Source: Onchidella celtica
Lineage: Eukaryota > Mollusca > Gastropoda > Systellommatophora > Onchidiidae
Assembly (NCBI GenBank): GCA_963931925.1
Contig: OZ007570.1
Span: 48,390,556-48,454,555 of the forward strand
DNA: 64,000 nucleotides
Direction: 5' to 3'
The notes below the pieces were generated by a model. That model was not told where the DNA came from and did no database searches. It saw only the letters and a program-made list of their open reading frames with translations. Of this stretch, positions 47,707 through 59,034 are shown one piece after another (positions within the stretch are counted from its first letter, which is position 1; each line of letters starts with the position of its first letter). A program made the translations under genes and the position numbers.

Positions 47707-47912
47707 GCTGTTAGCACAGACCTACACGTTGGTGGCTGTGGGCTATGGTCGCTTCATCGTCGATTGAAGTGGAGGCGTGGGGAGGCAGCACCCACAGTAG
47801 CTGAGCAGCCTTATTTAAGGATAGCACTGCTCACCTCAACTGAGGAAGGGGCTAGAAAAGGTGCCCTAAAGAAAGCCCACTTCACATCACCCTGACTGGT
47901 ATACCGCGACCG

Positions 47913-49100
47913 GTGGGGATCCCTTTTTGCGGTCGAAACAAAAAGAAATTCAGCTTACTCAGGCTAGGAGCCTGGAATATACGCACACTACAGGACAACT
48001 CAAACAACCCGGAAAGACGCACTGCACTTATTGCCATTGAGCTCAGCAGGTACAACCTGGACATAGTGGCACTCAGTGAGACCAGACTCCCTGATAGTGG
48101 CCAACTCAAAGAGCTCAGTGGTGGATACACCTACTTCTGGAAAGGCAAGGGTGCAGTCGAACCGAGACAGCATGGTGTTGGGTTTGCAATTAAAAATGAC
48201 CTTGTCAGAAACTTGCAGTCCATGCCAACTGAAATAAATGACAGGCTAATGACACTCAGGATCCCAGTTGGGAAAAGCCAGTCAGCCACCCTCATTAGCG
48301 CATATGCGCCCACCATGACAAACCCAGATGAAGCCAAAGACAAGTTCTATTCTGATCTAGAATCTGTCATATGCTCTGTCCCGGCAGCTGATAAGCTGAT
48401 TCTCTTGGGGGACTTCAATGCTAGGGTTGGCTCAGAAATCTCAGCGTGGCCAAATGTTTTGGGCCCTCGTGGAGTTGGTTCATGCAATAACAATGGGTTG
48501 CGCTTACTTACTTTGTGCGCTGAATTTGGCCTGTTCATTACCAACACAAATTTTAGTCTCCCCGTGAGAAACAGAACGTCATGGATGCATCCCCGCTCAA
48601 AGCATTGGCATCTCATAGACTATGTCATTGTGAGGAAGACTGACAGAAAGGATGTCCTTGTAACAAAGGCGATGTGTGGTGCCGAGTGTGGAACTGACCA
48701 CAGACTCATTGTTTGCAAGCTCAGACTAACATTGAGACGCAATAGACGCCCTCAAGGGAAAGCGCCACCTAAACGCCTAAATGTTTCAAAACTCTGCTCA
48801 GCTGAGAAACAGAGCGAGCTCTCCTCAGAACTCTCCTCAAAATTGGATTGCGTGACTTTTGACCCTGAGAACATTGAACAGAGCTGGACTGACCTAAATA
48901 CGACTGTACACTCTTGCGCCAGCAGTACAGTTGGTTTTCCTGTCCGCAAGCACCAGGACTGGTTCAATGATAATGATAATGAAATCAAAGTGCTCATCAA
49001 AGAAAAAAATAGTCTCATCCAAGCTCACTGCAGTGACCCCTCTTCACAGCAAAAGCTGATGCACTGGGTGCATGTAAGGGTGTACTCCAGAAGAAGCTGA
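47913..49100 (+). pseudogene. LINE coding frame 1: AP endonuclease
   Basis: Starts MGIPFCGRNKKKFSLLRLGA, then WNIRTLQDN. Endonuclease motifs: LSETRLPDSGQ, SAYAPTMTNPDEAK, LLGDFNARVGS, RTSWMHPRSKHW, IDYVIVR and CGTDHRLIV. It leaves frame at about 49050 (SSQQK), where one base is missing or extra relative to the family, and the protein continues in another frame at QKKLRKMKNDW. It is a homologue of the intact LINE ORF at 11.7-14.8 kb. Confidence 0.8.
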
Positions 49101-49105
49101 GGAAA

Positions 49106-50908
49106 ATGAAAAATGACTGGCTAGAAGATCGAGTAAGAGAAACTCAGAAATATGCTGACACAAACAACACTAGAAAGTTCTTTGAGAGCCTCCGAGCTGT
49201 GTTTGGACCATCCCGCTCTGGCACTACGCCACTTCTTGCGTCAGATGGTTCAACACGCATTGTAGAATTGAATGCCATAATTCAGCGCTGGGCAGAACAT
49301 TTCGGAGGTGTGCTAAATCGGCCATCAAATATAAATACTGAGTCCATTGACCGCCTCCCTCAGACTCCTATTAATGCAGCTCTTGCCAAGCCATTCACAG
49401 CAAATGAGACCCGGACTGCCACAAATCAGATGTCCTTTAACAAATCACCAGGCGTGGATTCAATTCCTGCTGAGGTGTATGCCTTCGGTGGAGAAAAGCT
49501 TATTGAAAGGTTGACCGAATTGTTCAATCATATGTTGAAAGCAGGGAAGCTGCCACAGGACTTCAAAGATGCTTCAATCATCCATCTGTACAAAAACAAA
49601 GGGGACAGCCAAGTCTGTGACAACCATCGGGGAATCTCTCTACTTTCAATTGCTGGCAAAATATTGGCAAGAATGCTTCTGAATCGCCTTCTTGATCACC
49701 TCTCGTCAAATGACTTGCTTCCCGAGAGCCAATGTGGCTTTCGTAAAGAGAGGGGAACGGCGGACATGATCTTTGCTGCCAGACAGATTCAGGAAAAATG
49801 CATGGAACAAAATAAAGCGCTGTACATCACATTTGTTGACCTCACAAAAGCATTTGATACAGTGTGTCGTGAAGGCCTCTGGAAAATCTTGGCGAAGTTT
49901 GGGTGTCCACCCGAATTCATCACAATAGTGCGCCAGTTTCATGATGGCATGCAAGCTGCAGTCAAAAGTAACGGCAGTGTTTCAGAGCCCTTTGCGGTCA
50001 CAAATGGGGTAAAACAGGGTTGTGTCTTAGCCCAAACTCTGTTCAGCATCATGTTCTCTGCAATGCTACAAGAAGCCTTTAGCTCTCCTCCTCAAGGGGT
50101 AAGCATCAAGTACCGAACTGATGGCAGTCTATTCAACCTCAGGAGACTTCAGGCAAAAACCAAAACCAAAAGTACTCAAGTCTGTGACCTACTATTTGCT
50201 GATGATTGTGCACTTCTGGCACACGATGAGGATAGCATGCAAAACTGTGTTGATAAGTTCTCTAGTGCCTGTGACAACTTTGGCCTCACAATAAGCACAA
50301 AGAAGACGGAAGTGCTCCATCAGCCTACTCCAGACGACAAGTATCCTGTGACCCCAAATATCAAAGTCCATGACAGTCTTCTGAAGGTGTCGGAGAACTT
50401 CACCTATCTTGGCAGTACACTGTCTTCCACGGCTCGTGTTGATACTGAAATTCCCTCAAGAATCAGCAAAGCCAGCTCTGCATTTGGCAGGCTTCGAAAG
50501 AGAGTATGGGATGTTGCCGGCATTCGCACAGACACTAAGCTGAAAGTGTACAATGCTGTGGTCCTTCCCACCCTACTCTATGGGGCTGAAACCTGGACAG
50601 TGTACCAATCGCATGCCAGAAAACTAAATCACTTTCATCTGGCCTGCCTTAGAAAGATCCTAAGGATCAAATGGCTGGATAAAATTCCAGACACTGAGGT
50701 CCTCAATCGTGCCAAGGAATTGAGCATCTTCTGTCACCTGAAAAAAATTCAGCTAAGTTGGGCAGGACATGTTGTCAGAATGCCCGACTCCAGACTCCCT
50801 AAGCAAATCTTCTTCTCTGAGCTCTCCAATGGAACGAGGAATGTTGGGGCCCCAAAAGAGACGTTACAAAGACACTCTCAAGCAATCACTGAAGGCCTTT
50901 GCCATTGA
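49106..50908 (+). pseudogene. LINE coding frame 2: reverse transcriptase
   Basis: Contains the RT blocks SPGVDSIPAEVY, NHRGISLLSIAGK, FVDLTKAFDTVCREG, GVKQGCVLAQTLFS and the catalytic DLLFADDCAL. C-terminal LYGAETWTVY and SWAGHVVRMPDSRLPKQIF follow. It leaves frame near 50850 (NVGAPKE), where a second single-base shift moves the protein into frame 3. The first ATG is not a true start: the frame is open upstream. Confidence 0.8.
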
Positions 50909-51140
50909 TGTGAGTGAGTGGGAAAAGCTCTCGCTTGATCGAGCAAATTGGAGGGCGGCCCTTACCAGAGGCAGCAAAGCATGGGAAGCTGACAGAGTCC
51001 AGCAGGCTATCAAAAAAAGAGAACGGCGCAAGAAAAGGCCCAGTGGTACTGAACCAACGGAGCACTCTTGTCACTTATGCGGAAGGGTCTTCAGGGCAAA
51101 AATAGGACTTATCAGTCACATGAGAAGCCATAAGTCATGA
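50769..51140 (+). pseudogene. LINE coding frame 3: C-terminal region with zinc finger
   Basis: Real sequence begins at about 50850 with GPQKRRYKDTLKQSLKAF. It continues WEKLSLDRANWR and ends in a C2H2-type finger, CHLCGRVFRAKIGLISHMRSH. The finger is clearer here than in the minus-strand copy, and its conservation in both suggests a role in RNA or DNA binding. Confidence 0.75.
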
Positions 51141-51287
51141 AAGAACAGTCTTTCCATTCTGTCCTCTGTGTCCTTTACTTCTCTTTATTGTCCATGTGTT
51201 GAAATTCTCAACAATTTCTGTTCTTTATTCCTCTGCTGCTGTTAAGGTCATCATACCTGATGGACGAACTATTATTATTATTATTAT

Positions 51288-51487
51288 TATCTCCACGTTC
51301 TAAAAAAAAACAAAAAACTGGAGATCTTTTAGTATGTAGAAGAGATATAAGTAATGCACACTTTGATACCTATTTAAAATGCGTCAAGGCACGTCTTGTC
51401 AAGCTGTTTCACAGTTCCCATTTATTCAAATCCCGTATCATAATTCTAAAGCCGCACACGCTTAACGTTGAATTTCTCAGTTGTAAT
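51288..51487 (-). mobile_element. MITE family A, copy 5, right piece
   Basis: TATCTCCACGTTCT, then ACTGGAGATCTTTTAGTATG, AGCTGTTTCACAGTTCCCA, AAAGCCGCACACGCTTAACG. It ends at TTTCTCAGTTG without the terminal repeat, so the end is lost. Confidence 0.65.
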
Positions 51488-52446
51488 GGTAAGGATCAAA
51501 ACATCTTCACCAAAGCGGCGAGTGCTATAGTCTAGTATAAAGCCCTCCGATTCCAACAGAAATAATCAAATACTGAGCGCCAATAACTGCAAAGGCAACT
51601 TCAGTGTAATATTAATTATCTATATTCTCCGGGAACAGATTAGATACAGTAAACTAACCTGTTTCCACCGACTGCATCGCTGATTTGAAATGCAGAAAGG
51701 ATTTTGTATTTAAAAAATTCAAAGGATCTGCCTTTACCTTGGAAGAGATTCTACAGACAAAAGGCATCCTTTATTCTGTTGTGCCACAGCGTAGCTAGAA
51801 TCCTCTCTGCCTGGTAAACACCAATTTATTTAGGATTAGGATGACTTAATAGTTGCGACAACATTGCACCCCCTCTACGTTATTATCTTTTTTCCTTGCA
51901 TGTATATTAAAAGTAGGCGCCAACATTTAGGTAAACAGCATACTGTCTTAAATATCAGACATCAGCTTTCCGAATGCCACGATTAATATCGCAATATTAA
52001 GTTAATAAAATCGATTGTTCTGACCTTATGGCTCCTCCACTGTTGAATGTGCACTGTATACGAGCAAGAGGTGAGACCAACACAGCCAGCATGATGATTA
52101 TGCAGCGGAAGGGCTGGATATTTGTAATGTCTACTCATTTTAGATATTCAAGATACGCCATTTTTTTGTTACCTACTTTGTGACATGTCACGTTATGCAT
52201 TATTCATGAACTGGAAGGGATTCGCCTATGAACAACTGGTTATGTCAGGCACAGGTTTAGATCCCAGGAAGTGTACGTAAGGCTTTGGAAAGATGTGTTT
52301 TTGTTAGAGCGAAAAGTCAGACGTGTACGTGTCTGGATGCACAGCGGCGAAATGACAGTTTATGTAATACTAGACAGCCCTGTGACTCATTTGAGAGATG
52401 AAGTTTTGTTGCCAGGATTCAAACATTCATTCCAACGGGCCACTCA
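51488..52446. other. Non-coding interval
   Basis: Nothing recognised. Confidence 0.4.
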
Positions 52447-52692
52447 GTTCTTGTTTGTTCCAGCTCCACTCTGTGCACAACAGAGAAATCCAACGTTAAA
52501 CGTCTGTGGCTTTAGTTAATATGGTAAGGAGTTAGAATAAATCGGAACCCTGAAACGGCTTGATTAGTGTCAAAAAGCATGTTCAACAATTAATGTCAAA
52601 GTGTGCATTTTGTTATATCTCTTCCACAAACTAAAAGATCTCCAGTTTCTCAGAAAAAAGCAGACACAGAACAAACAAGAACTGAGGTCGCC
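52447..52692 (+). mobile_element. MITE family A, copy 6
   Basis: Left end GTTCTTGTTTGTTCCAGCTC; right end CACAGAACAAACAAGAACTG then AGGTCG. Internal AACGTTAAACGTCTGTGGCT, CTAAAAGATCTCCAGTTTCT. Plus orientation. Confidence 0.75.
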
Positions 52693-53072
52693 AAAAGGCA
52701 ATCAGAATTATGAGATTGTGATATTGCACATCTAGATTTTTAAGCATGCTTCAGTTTAAGTGAACGTATTTAAGGTACGTTGATTAAAAAAAGTTGTTTC
52801 GCTATGGTGCAAAATGTTGGTAAATTGAACACTCCAGAATAGACAAACAGATAAACAGAATGGGAATTTTAATATAGATTCGTACTTCGAATAAAAAAGG
52901 AGAAGGAATTAAAGAAGCAACAAAAAGAACAAAACTAGAACTCAAATGTCCTGTAAGAATTCAGAGTTCATAAAGGGCATTATTACAAACTAAAGGGGGA
53001 AAAATGTGTGAAACAAGGAAAAAAAAAAAGGCCAGAGAGAAATTCAGATAATTTATATTTTAAGGATTGGTT
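52693..53072. other. Non-coding interval
   Basis: AT-rich, no feature recognised. Confidence 0.4.
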
Positions 53073-53548
53073 TGGATCTCTCTGGTAATAATTTGTATTT
53101 GTATTTGTATAAAGTTTCTCTTTAATCCCATTTGGGAAATTTGCCTTTGTGCCATTGCAGCCCAGTTACAACTGGAGCAGGCACGTCGTCGCCATAGTGC
53201 ACCGCCGGTCGGCTTTTTTTTTCTGAGAGGGGGGGGGGGGGTGAGGGAGGAGTGGGGGGAATGGTAGGGATGAATTTTATTTAATTTTGCCCGGGCAGCG
53301 GCCTGTTCGGCCTGCTCTTTTCGATTTCCAACTGCCAAGGTATCTTTAACGTGCGCAACGTGCACACGGGCCCTCCGAATTTACTTATCCGAGAAGACTA
53401 GGTACTCGATCCTACCCCCCAATAGGATCAGGGACACGAAAATATGAAAAAAATTCCAAACTTCCAATATGCCGGGTTTTGAACCCGGGACCCTTGGCAT
53501 GAGAGGCGGGCACCTTGCCTCAAGACCACCTTGTCCCCTTGAAAATTT
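53073..53548 (-). mobile_element. tRNA-derived SINE, minus strand
   Basis: The head, read on the minus strand from 53548, is tRNA-like: an A-box-like TGGTCTTGAGG, then CCCGCCTCTCATGCC and a B-box-like GGGTTCAAAACCC. These are the internal RNA polymerase III promoter elements. The body contains AAGATACCTTGGCAGTTGGA and GGCCGAACAGGCCGC. The end, near 53140-53080, has TTCCCAAATGGGATTAAAG and an (ACAAAT)n-like tail. A piece with the same TTTAATCCCATTTGGGAA occurs at 23870-23887. Confidence 0.65.
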
Positions 53549-54006
53549 CTCAAAAACTGAGAGAAAAGTAGAATGCCTGCCAATCCCCCCAAGAGGGGAG
53601 GAGGCTACTTTCAGGCCAAACTCAGATAATACAACTTTTTTTGTTTCTTGTATATTTTAAAAAAATGTTTCTTTTGTGAGGTTTGATTGTTTCTTTTGAT
53701 TTTTTGTTTTTCAGACTTCCTGGACATTTTGAGACACAGAGTATGAGAACCTCGGGAAGACTGATACGATTCCAGTTGGTCAATTGTCATATCGTCAAAC
53801 AGACCACAATCACGAACTACTGATAATATTAGAGAGAAACCAAAGAGTTACACGCCGCGGTCTTACTTAATCTTTCATAGCTATAGCAAATATTTGCATT
53901 CGCCCACCGGTCAGTCAGTCCACAGAGAAGTTCGGGAGAGGTAAGGTTATTAAATTCCAAAGTACTCTTCAGGTGGACTGGCTGGATGAGGTCATGGAAG
54001 TGAACT

Positions 54007-54262
54007 CACGACCTTAACTCTTGTTTGTTCCAACTCCACCCTTTTGCACAACTGAGAAATCCAACTTCACACGTTTGCAGGTATAGTTATTATGAAAAGT
54101 AGTTAGAGTAAATCGGAACTGTGAAACAGCTGGATAAGTGCCATAACGTGTTTTAGACAATTGCAGAGTGTGCATTATTTTGTTATCCCTCTTCTACATA
54201 CTAACAAATCTCAAGTTTTTCAAAAAAAATGGAGATATGACTTACAAGAATGAAGTTCGCGA
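54007..54262 (+). mobile_element. MITE family A, copy 7
   Basis: Left end CACGACCTTAACTCTTGTTT then GTTCCAACTCCAC, the clearest left terminus. Right end ATATGACTTACAAGAATGAA then GTTCGCG. Internal AACTGTGAAACAGCTGGATA. Confidence 0.75.
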
Positions 54263-54616
54263 ACTGTCAAATAATGTAGAGGTTACTCATTGTCAACACT
54301 ATGAACCACACAGAGAGATTGATTTTCAATGGATCATCGCCGGTTCATTGGAACGGAAACAGTTAATTTCACCTGAATGTACCCATCCCAGGGAGCCTCT
54401 CTACGTTAATTCCACGCAGATTTGTACAGAATTTCCGTAGGGTTGGTACGATTACCGTAGGGACGGATTCTCTACATCAAACTGGTGTCGGCAAGATAAA
54501 CTTAACCAATGGATCTATGTTGGAACGACCACATTCCTATGTGCAAACTTGACGTCAGTCCTAAGTATAGACCCTTTTAATTTACCGTCCTCCATATCAC
54601 GTGATTTGCAAACAAA

Positions 54617-54950
54617 ATGGCGGCGTGCCCAACTTGTAGGGCGGAAGCGGTGGACGACGGTCGAACGATGCCATCCTCTTGTTGGGCACCCAACTGTACA
54701 AACCCGTTACGTGCTGGTTCTGGCATAAAAAATGCATCTTTGCTTTGAATGTGCACATATTATTATTCAGATGCCATCATCAAGGCAAGTTGAGGTTTTT
54801 GCCCTACACGGTGCTTTTCGAAGCCGTGCGGCTCCCCGCAAACAACCGTAACGCGGAAGCTGAAAGGATTGCTGGTTGGGAAATCTATATAAAAAAACAG
54901 CAAGGAAAAAAAAATTCACTGCTGCGAGGAAGAAATGCCCAGACCTAAAA
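54617..54950 (+). pseudogene. Decayed THAP-domain fragment
   Basis: A 43-codon frame from ATG 54617 reads MAACPTCRAEAVDD and then MPSSCWAPNCTN, the start typical of THAP zinc fingers (MP.SC..PNC.N with C-x4-C), followed by GSGIK. The frame stops at 54748. Further on, another frame reads RLPANNRNAEAERIAGWEI, vaguely like the next THAP segment. THAP domains occur in P-element transposases and in host regulators. With the stop and no visible splice donor this is probably a remnant. The ATG lies in AAAATGGCGGC, 15 bases after a CACGTG. Confidence 0.35.
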
Positions 54951-55061
54951 AAATTACATGTGAAAGATAGTTCTTTTTGCTACTATGTCTATTCCTTTGA
55001 CATGAAAGCGAAGTATCGTAATTTTGTAATAAATGAAAGTAGGCCTAAAAATATCAAATAA

Positions 55062-55318
55062 TGTTTTCTCCTCAACAATGATGGCCTCCCTCCTGCCTTT
55101 GTTTTGTTTCGACTTTAGTACCGTGCATGTCATAAAAAATAATCATATCAAGCTTGGTGCGCAGTGTCCTGGGGCGCATGAGTTCTGAAGCAGGACTGCA
55201 GATTACTACTTTTATTGTAAGAGAGAGAGAGAGGGAGAGAGAGAGAGTACGTCATCGAATAATGCTTTCTCCTCAACAATGGTTGCCCCCCTCCTGCCTT
55301 TGTTTTGTTTCGACTTTA
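55062..55318. repeat. Direct duplication of about 60 bp
   Basis: 55062-55122 and 55258-55318 share TTCTCCTCAACAATG, CCTCCTGCCTTTGTTTTGTT and TCGACTTTA. The spacer holds a short GA tract. They could be the two arms of a local duplication or of a small element. Confidence 0.6.
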
Positions 55319-55756
55319 AACTTCCGGTTGCGTTTCAAAGTTTGAAGGCATGAGTTTCTGTGCCGTCTGCCTTATGCACGGTACGGGCCATGCGGGTGTT
55401 GCTGTGCCAGTTGTGAGTTGTTTTCTTCCTAGATCTACATATTCTGTATGCTGATTGTGCGTGTTGTTTGCAACCCGGTCTTTGAACGGGCCCTTACACT
55501 AGTATATCAAAAGAAAATTAGTGGTTCTTCAACTGTATGGATTGTTCTATACAGTGCCTACGTCACACACACTGAAACTCCAGATATTCAGCGAAAAGTG
55601 TACTTTAGTGCACGCGTTGATCCTGAAAATTTCAGCTCTGTCCAGGTGGCTCACTCAGATTAGTATTAACAATCCTGGGTTTATGTGCTCTGCACGGAAG
55701 AGATTTTAGTCGCTGATAGGTTGTTTTGGAGTTCAGGTGGACTGAGTGTGTGTGTG

Positions 55757-55985
55757 TGGGGGGGGGGGGGTATCATACTAAGCTGGGAATGTCATAGCCA
55801 GTTGCTGCCACCTAAATGTACACCCAAGAAATAATGGCAGAAGCTGACTGTGTCTGACCGGGTTTAGTATGATATGGTCTTCTCGGATTTACTAAGAAAA
55901 TATAGGAAATTATGGTGTGCACTTCTTGTCTGCCAGCAGACGACTGTGTCATTCCTGTTTTAGTAGGACCCCGCCCCCCCCTCGC
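55757..55985. mobile_element. Foldback family B, copy 2
   Basis: Left end GGGGGGTATCATACTAAGCT, middle TGTACACCCAAGAAATAATG and GACTAAGAAAATAT-like sequence, and right end TGTTTTAGTAGGACCCC. It is homologous to 22113-22330. Its C-rich right end runs directly into the satellite array. Confidence 0.65.
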
Positions 55986-57515
55986 CCTTAAACACGATAT
56001 ACAACTACAGACTCTGATAGGACCCCGCCCCCCCTCGCCCTTAAACACGATATACAACTACAGACTCTGATAGGACCCCGCCCCCCCCTCGCCCTTAAAC
56101 ACGATATACAACTACAGACTCTGATAGAACTACGCCCCCCCTCGCCCTTAAACACGATATACAACTACAGACTCTGATAGAACTACGCCCCCCCTCGCCC
56201 TTAAACGCGATATACAACTACAGACTCTGATAGAACTACGCCCCCCCCTCGCCCTTAAACACGATATACAACTACAGACTCTGATAGAACTACGCCCCCC
56301 CTCGCCCTTAAAAACGATATACAACTACAGACTCTGATAGAACTACGCCCCCCCTCGCCCTTAAACACGATATACAACTACAGACTCTGATAGAACTACG
56401 CCCCCCCTCGCCCTTAAACACGATATACAACTACAGACTCTGATAGAACTACGCCCCCCCTCGCCCTTAAACACGATATACAACTACAGACTCTGATAGA
56501 ACTACGCCCCCCCTCGCCCTTAAACACGATATACAACTACAGACTCTGATAGAACTACGCCCCCCCTCGCCCTTAAACACGATATACAACTACAGACTCT
56601 GATAGAACTACGCCCCTTCCTCGCCCTTAAACACGATATACAACTACAGACTCTGATAGAACTACGCCCCCCCTCGCCCTTAAACACGATATACAACTAC
56701 AGACTCTGATAGAACTACGCCCCCCCTCGCCCTTAAACACGATATACAACTACAGACTCTGATAGAACTACGCCCCCCCCTCGCCCTTAAACACGATATA
56801 CAACTACAGACTCTGATAGAACTACGCCCCCCCTCGCCCTTAAACACGATATACAACTACAGACTCTGATAGAACTACGCCCCCCCCCTCGCCCTTAAAC
56901 ACGATATACAACTACAGACTCTGATAGAACTACGCCCCCCCTCGCCCTTAAACACGATATACAACTACAGACTCTGATAGAACTACGCCCCCCCTCGCCC
57001 TTAAACACGATATACAACTACAGACTCTGATAGAACTACGCCCCCCCTCGCCCTTAAACACGATATACAACTACAGACTCTGATAGAACTACGCCCCCCC
57101 TCGCCCTTAAACACGATATACAACTACAGACTCTGATAGAACTACGCCCCCCCTCGCCCTTAAACACGATATACAACTACAGACTCTGATAGAACTACGC
57201 CCCCCCTCGCCCTTAAACACGATATACAACTACAGACTCTGATAGAACTACGCCCCCCCTCGCCCTTAAACACGATATACAACTACAGACTCTGATAGGA
57301 CCCCGCCCCCCCCTCGCCCTTAAACACGATATACAACTACAGACTCTGATAGGACCCCGCCCCCCCCCCTCGCCCTTAAACACGATATACAACTACAGAC
57401 TCTGATAGGACCCCGCCCCCCCCTCGCCCTTAAACACGATATACAACTACAGACTCTGATAGGACCCCGCCCCCCCCTCGCCCTTAAACACGATATACAA
57501 CTACAGACTCTGATA
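55968..57515. repeat. C-rich satellite array, 52-54 bp unit, about 29 copies
   Basis: Each unit is C6-8, then TCGCCCTTAAACACGATATA, then CAACTACAGACTCTGATAG, then a 7- to 8-base variable link. Two link types exist: GACCCCG in the first three and last four units, and AACTACG in the interior. Length differences come from the C run. The array is very homogeneous, so it is recent or maintained by gene conversion. No ORF of note. Confidence 0.95.
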
Positions 57516-57789
57516 GAACTATGTCCTTCCCTTCAACTGTATGAGTACTATCTAAACAAAATCAATATTACGTAGTTATAATTTCTGTGCCCATTTTCGT
57601 ACGCTAAGTCGGAAGTCCGAAGATTTTAACAAACTTCAAGCCCAATTGTTGATCATTAAATGTTGCATATTGGCGTCATATTGATAACTGAAAACGGCGC
57701 GACCAGAGTGGGAAAATTTCCAAATTTAGACAAATAACGAAGAAATACGCCATGCGAGTGGACCTGACGAAATCGGGTTTAAAGTAAAT
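57516..57789. other. Non-coding interval
   Basis: Nothing recognised. Confidence 0.4.
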
Positions 57790-58000
57790 GTAAAAGACTT
57801 AAATCTTGAAACCCCCCCCCCCCCCCCAAAGATGAACATGTTTCTATGGAAACCGAGATTTGTTTATGATGTGAAAGATCAGCCATTTTTCTGCATTCAG
57901 TTAAAAACTAAGCTTGAAATCATCTTAAGAACAATTACATTGATTTTTTAAAAAGGGGAATACAAATTTCACCTTCAGCCCGGTTTTGTCAGATCCAACG
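57790..58000. repeat. Dispersed repeat E, copy 2
   Basis: Matches 42825-43040 (TTCTGCATTCAGTTAA, GCTTGAAATC, TTTCACCTTCAGC then CCGGTTTTGTCAGATCCA), with a poly-C run near 57811-57827. Confidence 0.5.
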
Positions 58001-58017
58001 ACATGATTATGGTTATT

Positions 58018-58085
58018 ATTGGTTTCTTCTGTAAAGCATTTTAAAAACGGATATGCGCTATATAAAATAATAATAATAATAATAA
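58018..58085 (+). mobile_element. L2-like LINE/SINE 3' tail
   Basis: TTCTGTAAAGCATTTTAAAA, then GATATGCGCTATATAAAA and an (ATA)n tail. Only the last 70 bp or so of the element are present. Confidence 0.5.
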
Positions 58086-58141
58086 TTATCTTAATAATGC
58101 CTTTCTAAGAATGTAAATTAATAAAGAATGTGCCGTCTTAC

Positions 58142-58226
58142 CTTTCCACATCTCCTGTATGAAATACATTCACAAATTCACAGGATGTAATCAAATCACT
58201 CGCCTCTTCTTTCTGTATTTTCAACT
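58142..58226 (-). CDS. Candidate internal exon, minus strand, unknown gene
   Basis: An 85-bp open stretch with a strong polypyrimidine tract and acceptor (TTTTCTCTCCGCAG, AG at 58227-58228) and a good donor (GTAAGA, G at 58141). It encodes LKIQKEEASDLITSCEFV then NVFHTGDVER, a helical-looking sequence. There is no neighbouring exon that I can join to it, so it may belong to a gene extending outside recognisable sequence, or be chance. I do not recognise the family with any confidence. Confidence 0.3.
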
Positions 58227-59034
58227 CTGCGGAGAGAAAACCCATGTAGAAAATGAAAATGAAAGAAAAAAGAACAACAACAATACACAAAACCTTAACA
58301 ACTGGTGGATGAAGCCCCAGACTCTCACTATACAGATTACAGAGAGGTCCTGTTACAATGGGGCCGCCTGTTACCCTGGCATACTCACACACTCACACAC
58401 CACGGGGCGATATTTATCTCCAGGGGCGTGTCCTGACCTCCTTTATAAAATTACTGTTATGGAAGAGTAAGAGAGTGAATGGATTAGCGCTTTACTGGTA
58501 CAACTTGAACTGCCTCTGAACCCAATGAATCACCTTATAAAAATAATGCCAGGAGCCATCTCGATTAGAATTAAAATGTAGCCAAAAACAAAAAGAAAGG
58601 CCTACATTTTGCAAAGCCTCACTATCTGTGGAAATAAAGAGCAAGAAACAAAAATACAAAAGGAATTTTAATGAAAGTAAAATTAACCATTCAGAAAGCT
58701 AAAAGCCTGGAAAATTATAAACAACAACAAAATTGAAAGGATTTTTTAAAATGAATAAATAACTACGAATGGGCTATTTAGCCACTGCTGGTCTTTGCTT
58801 GCCTTATCGACCTTTGTACCAGGTAATGTAACTCCGCAGGCATAAATTATACGCCGAGATGAAAGAGAAAAAGCACATAATTCGACCTATAATTCTACGT
58901 GTCTTTTGTATGCATGTGAACAAACATTATTTTGGCTATTTATGCCTTATTTATCCCTATATGCCTATTTTATGTGTGTTTGCGCGACCTCTAGTATATT
59001 AAGAGTGCCTTCAAAAGACTGTACATGAGATAGA
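58227..59034. other. Non-coding interval
   Basis: No further exon or repeat recognised. Confidence 0.4.

Larger units (their letters stand above)
47707..51287 (+). mobile_element. RTE-like LINE, second copy, frameshifted
   Basis: A roughly 3.6-kb element with a short leader (to 47912), a coding region in three frames, a 3' UTR and an (ATT)n tail at 51270-51287. It interrupts a family A MITE. The sequence TATCTCCAC(T/G)TTCT plus eight A is present at both edges (47685-47706 and 51288-51309): a 22-bp target duplication with one mismatch, as target-primed LINE insertion produces. Both boundaries are therefore well defined. Confidence 0.85.

Noticed and set aside
55968-57515. Regular 52-54 bp repeats considered as a CRISPR array
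   Set aside because: The whole unit is repeated, with no variable spacers. It is a satellite.
58138-58392. 84-codon frame with a hydrophobic stretch (VLCIVVVLFSFIFIFY) as a membrane protein
   Set aside because: It starts at GTG, and the hydrophobic stretch is the translated polypyrimidine tract before a splice acceptor. Only the 85 bp after the acceptor look exonic.
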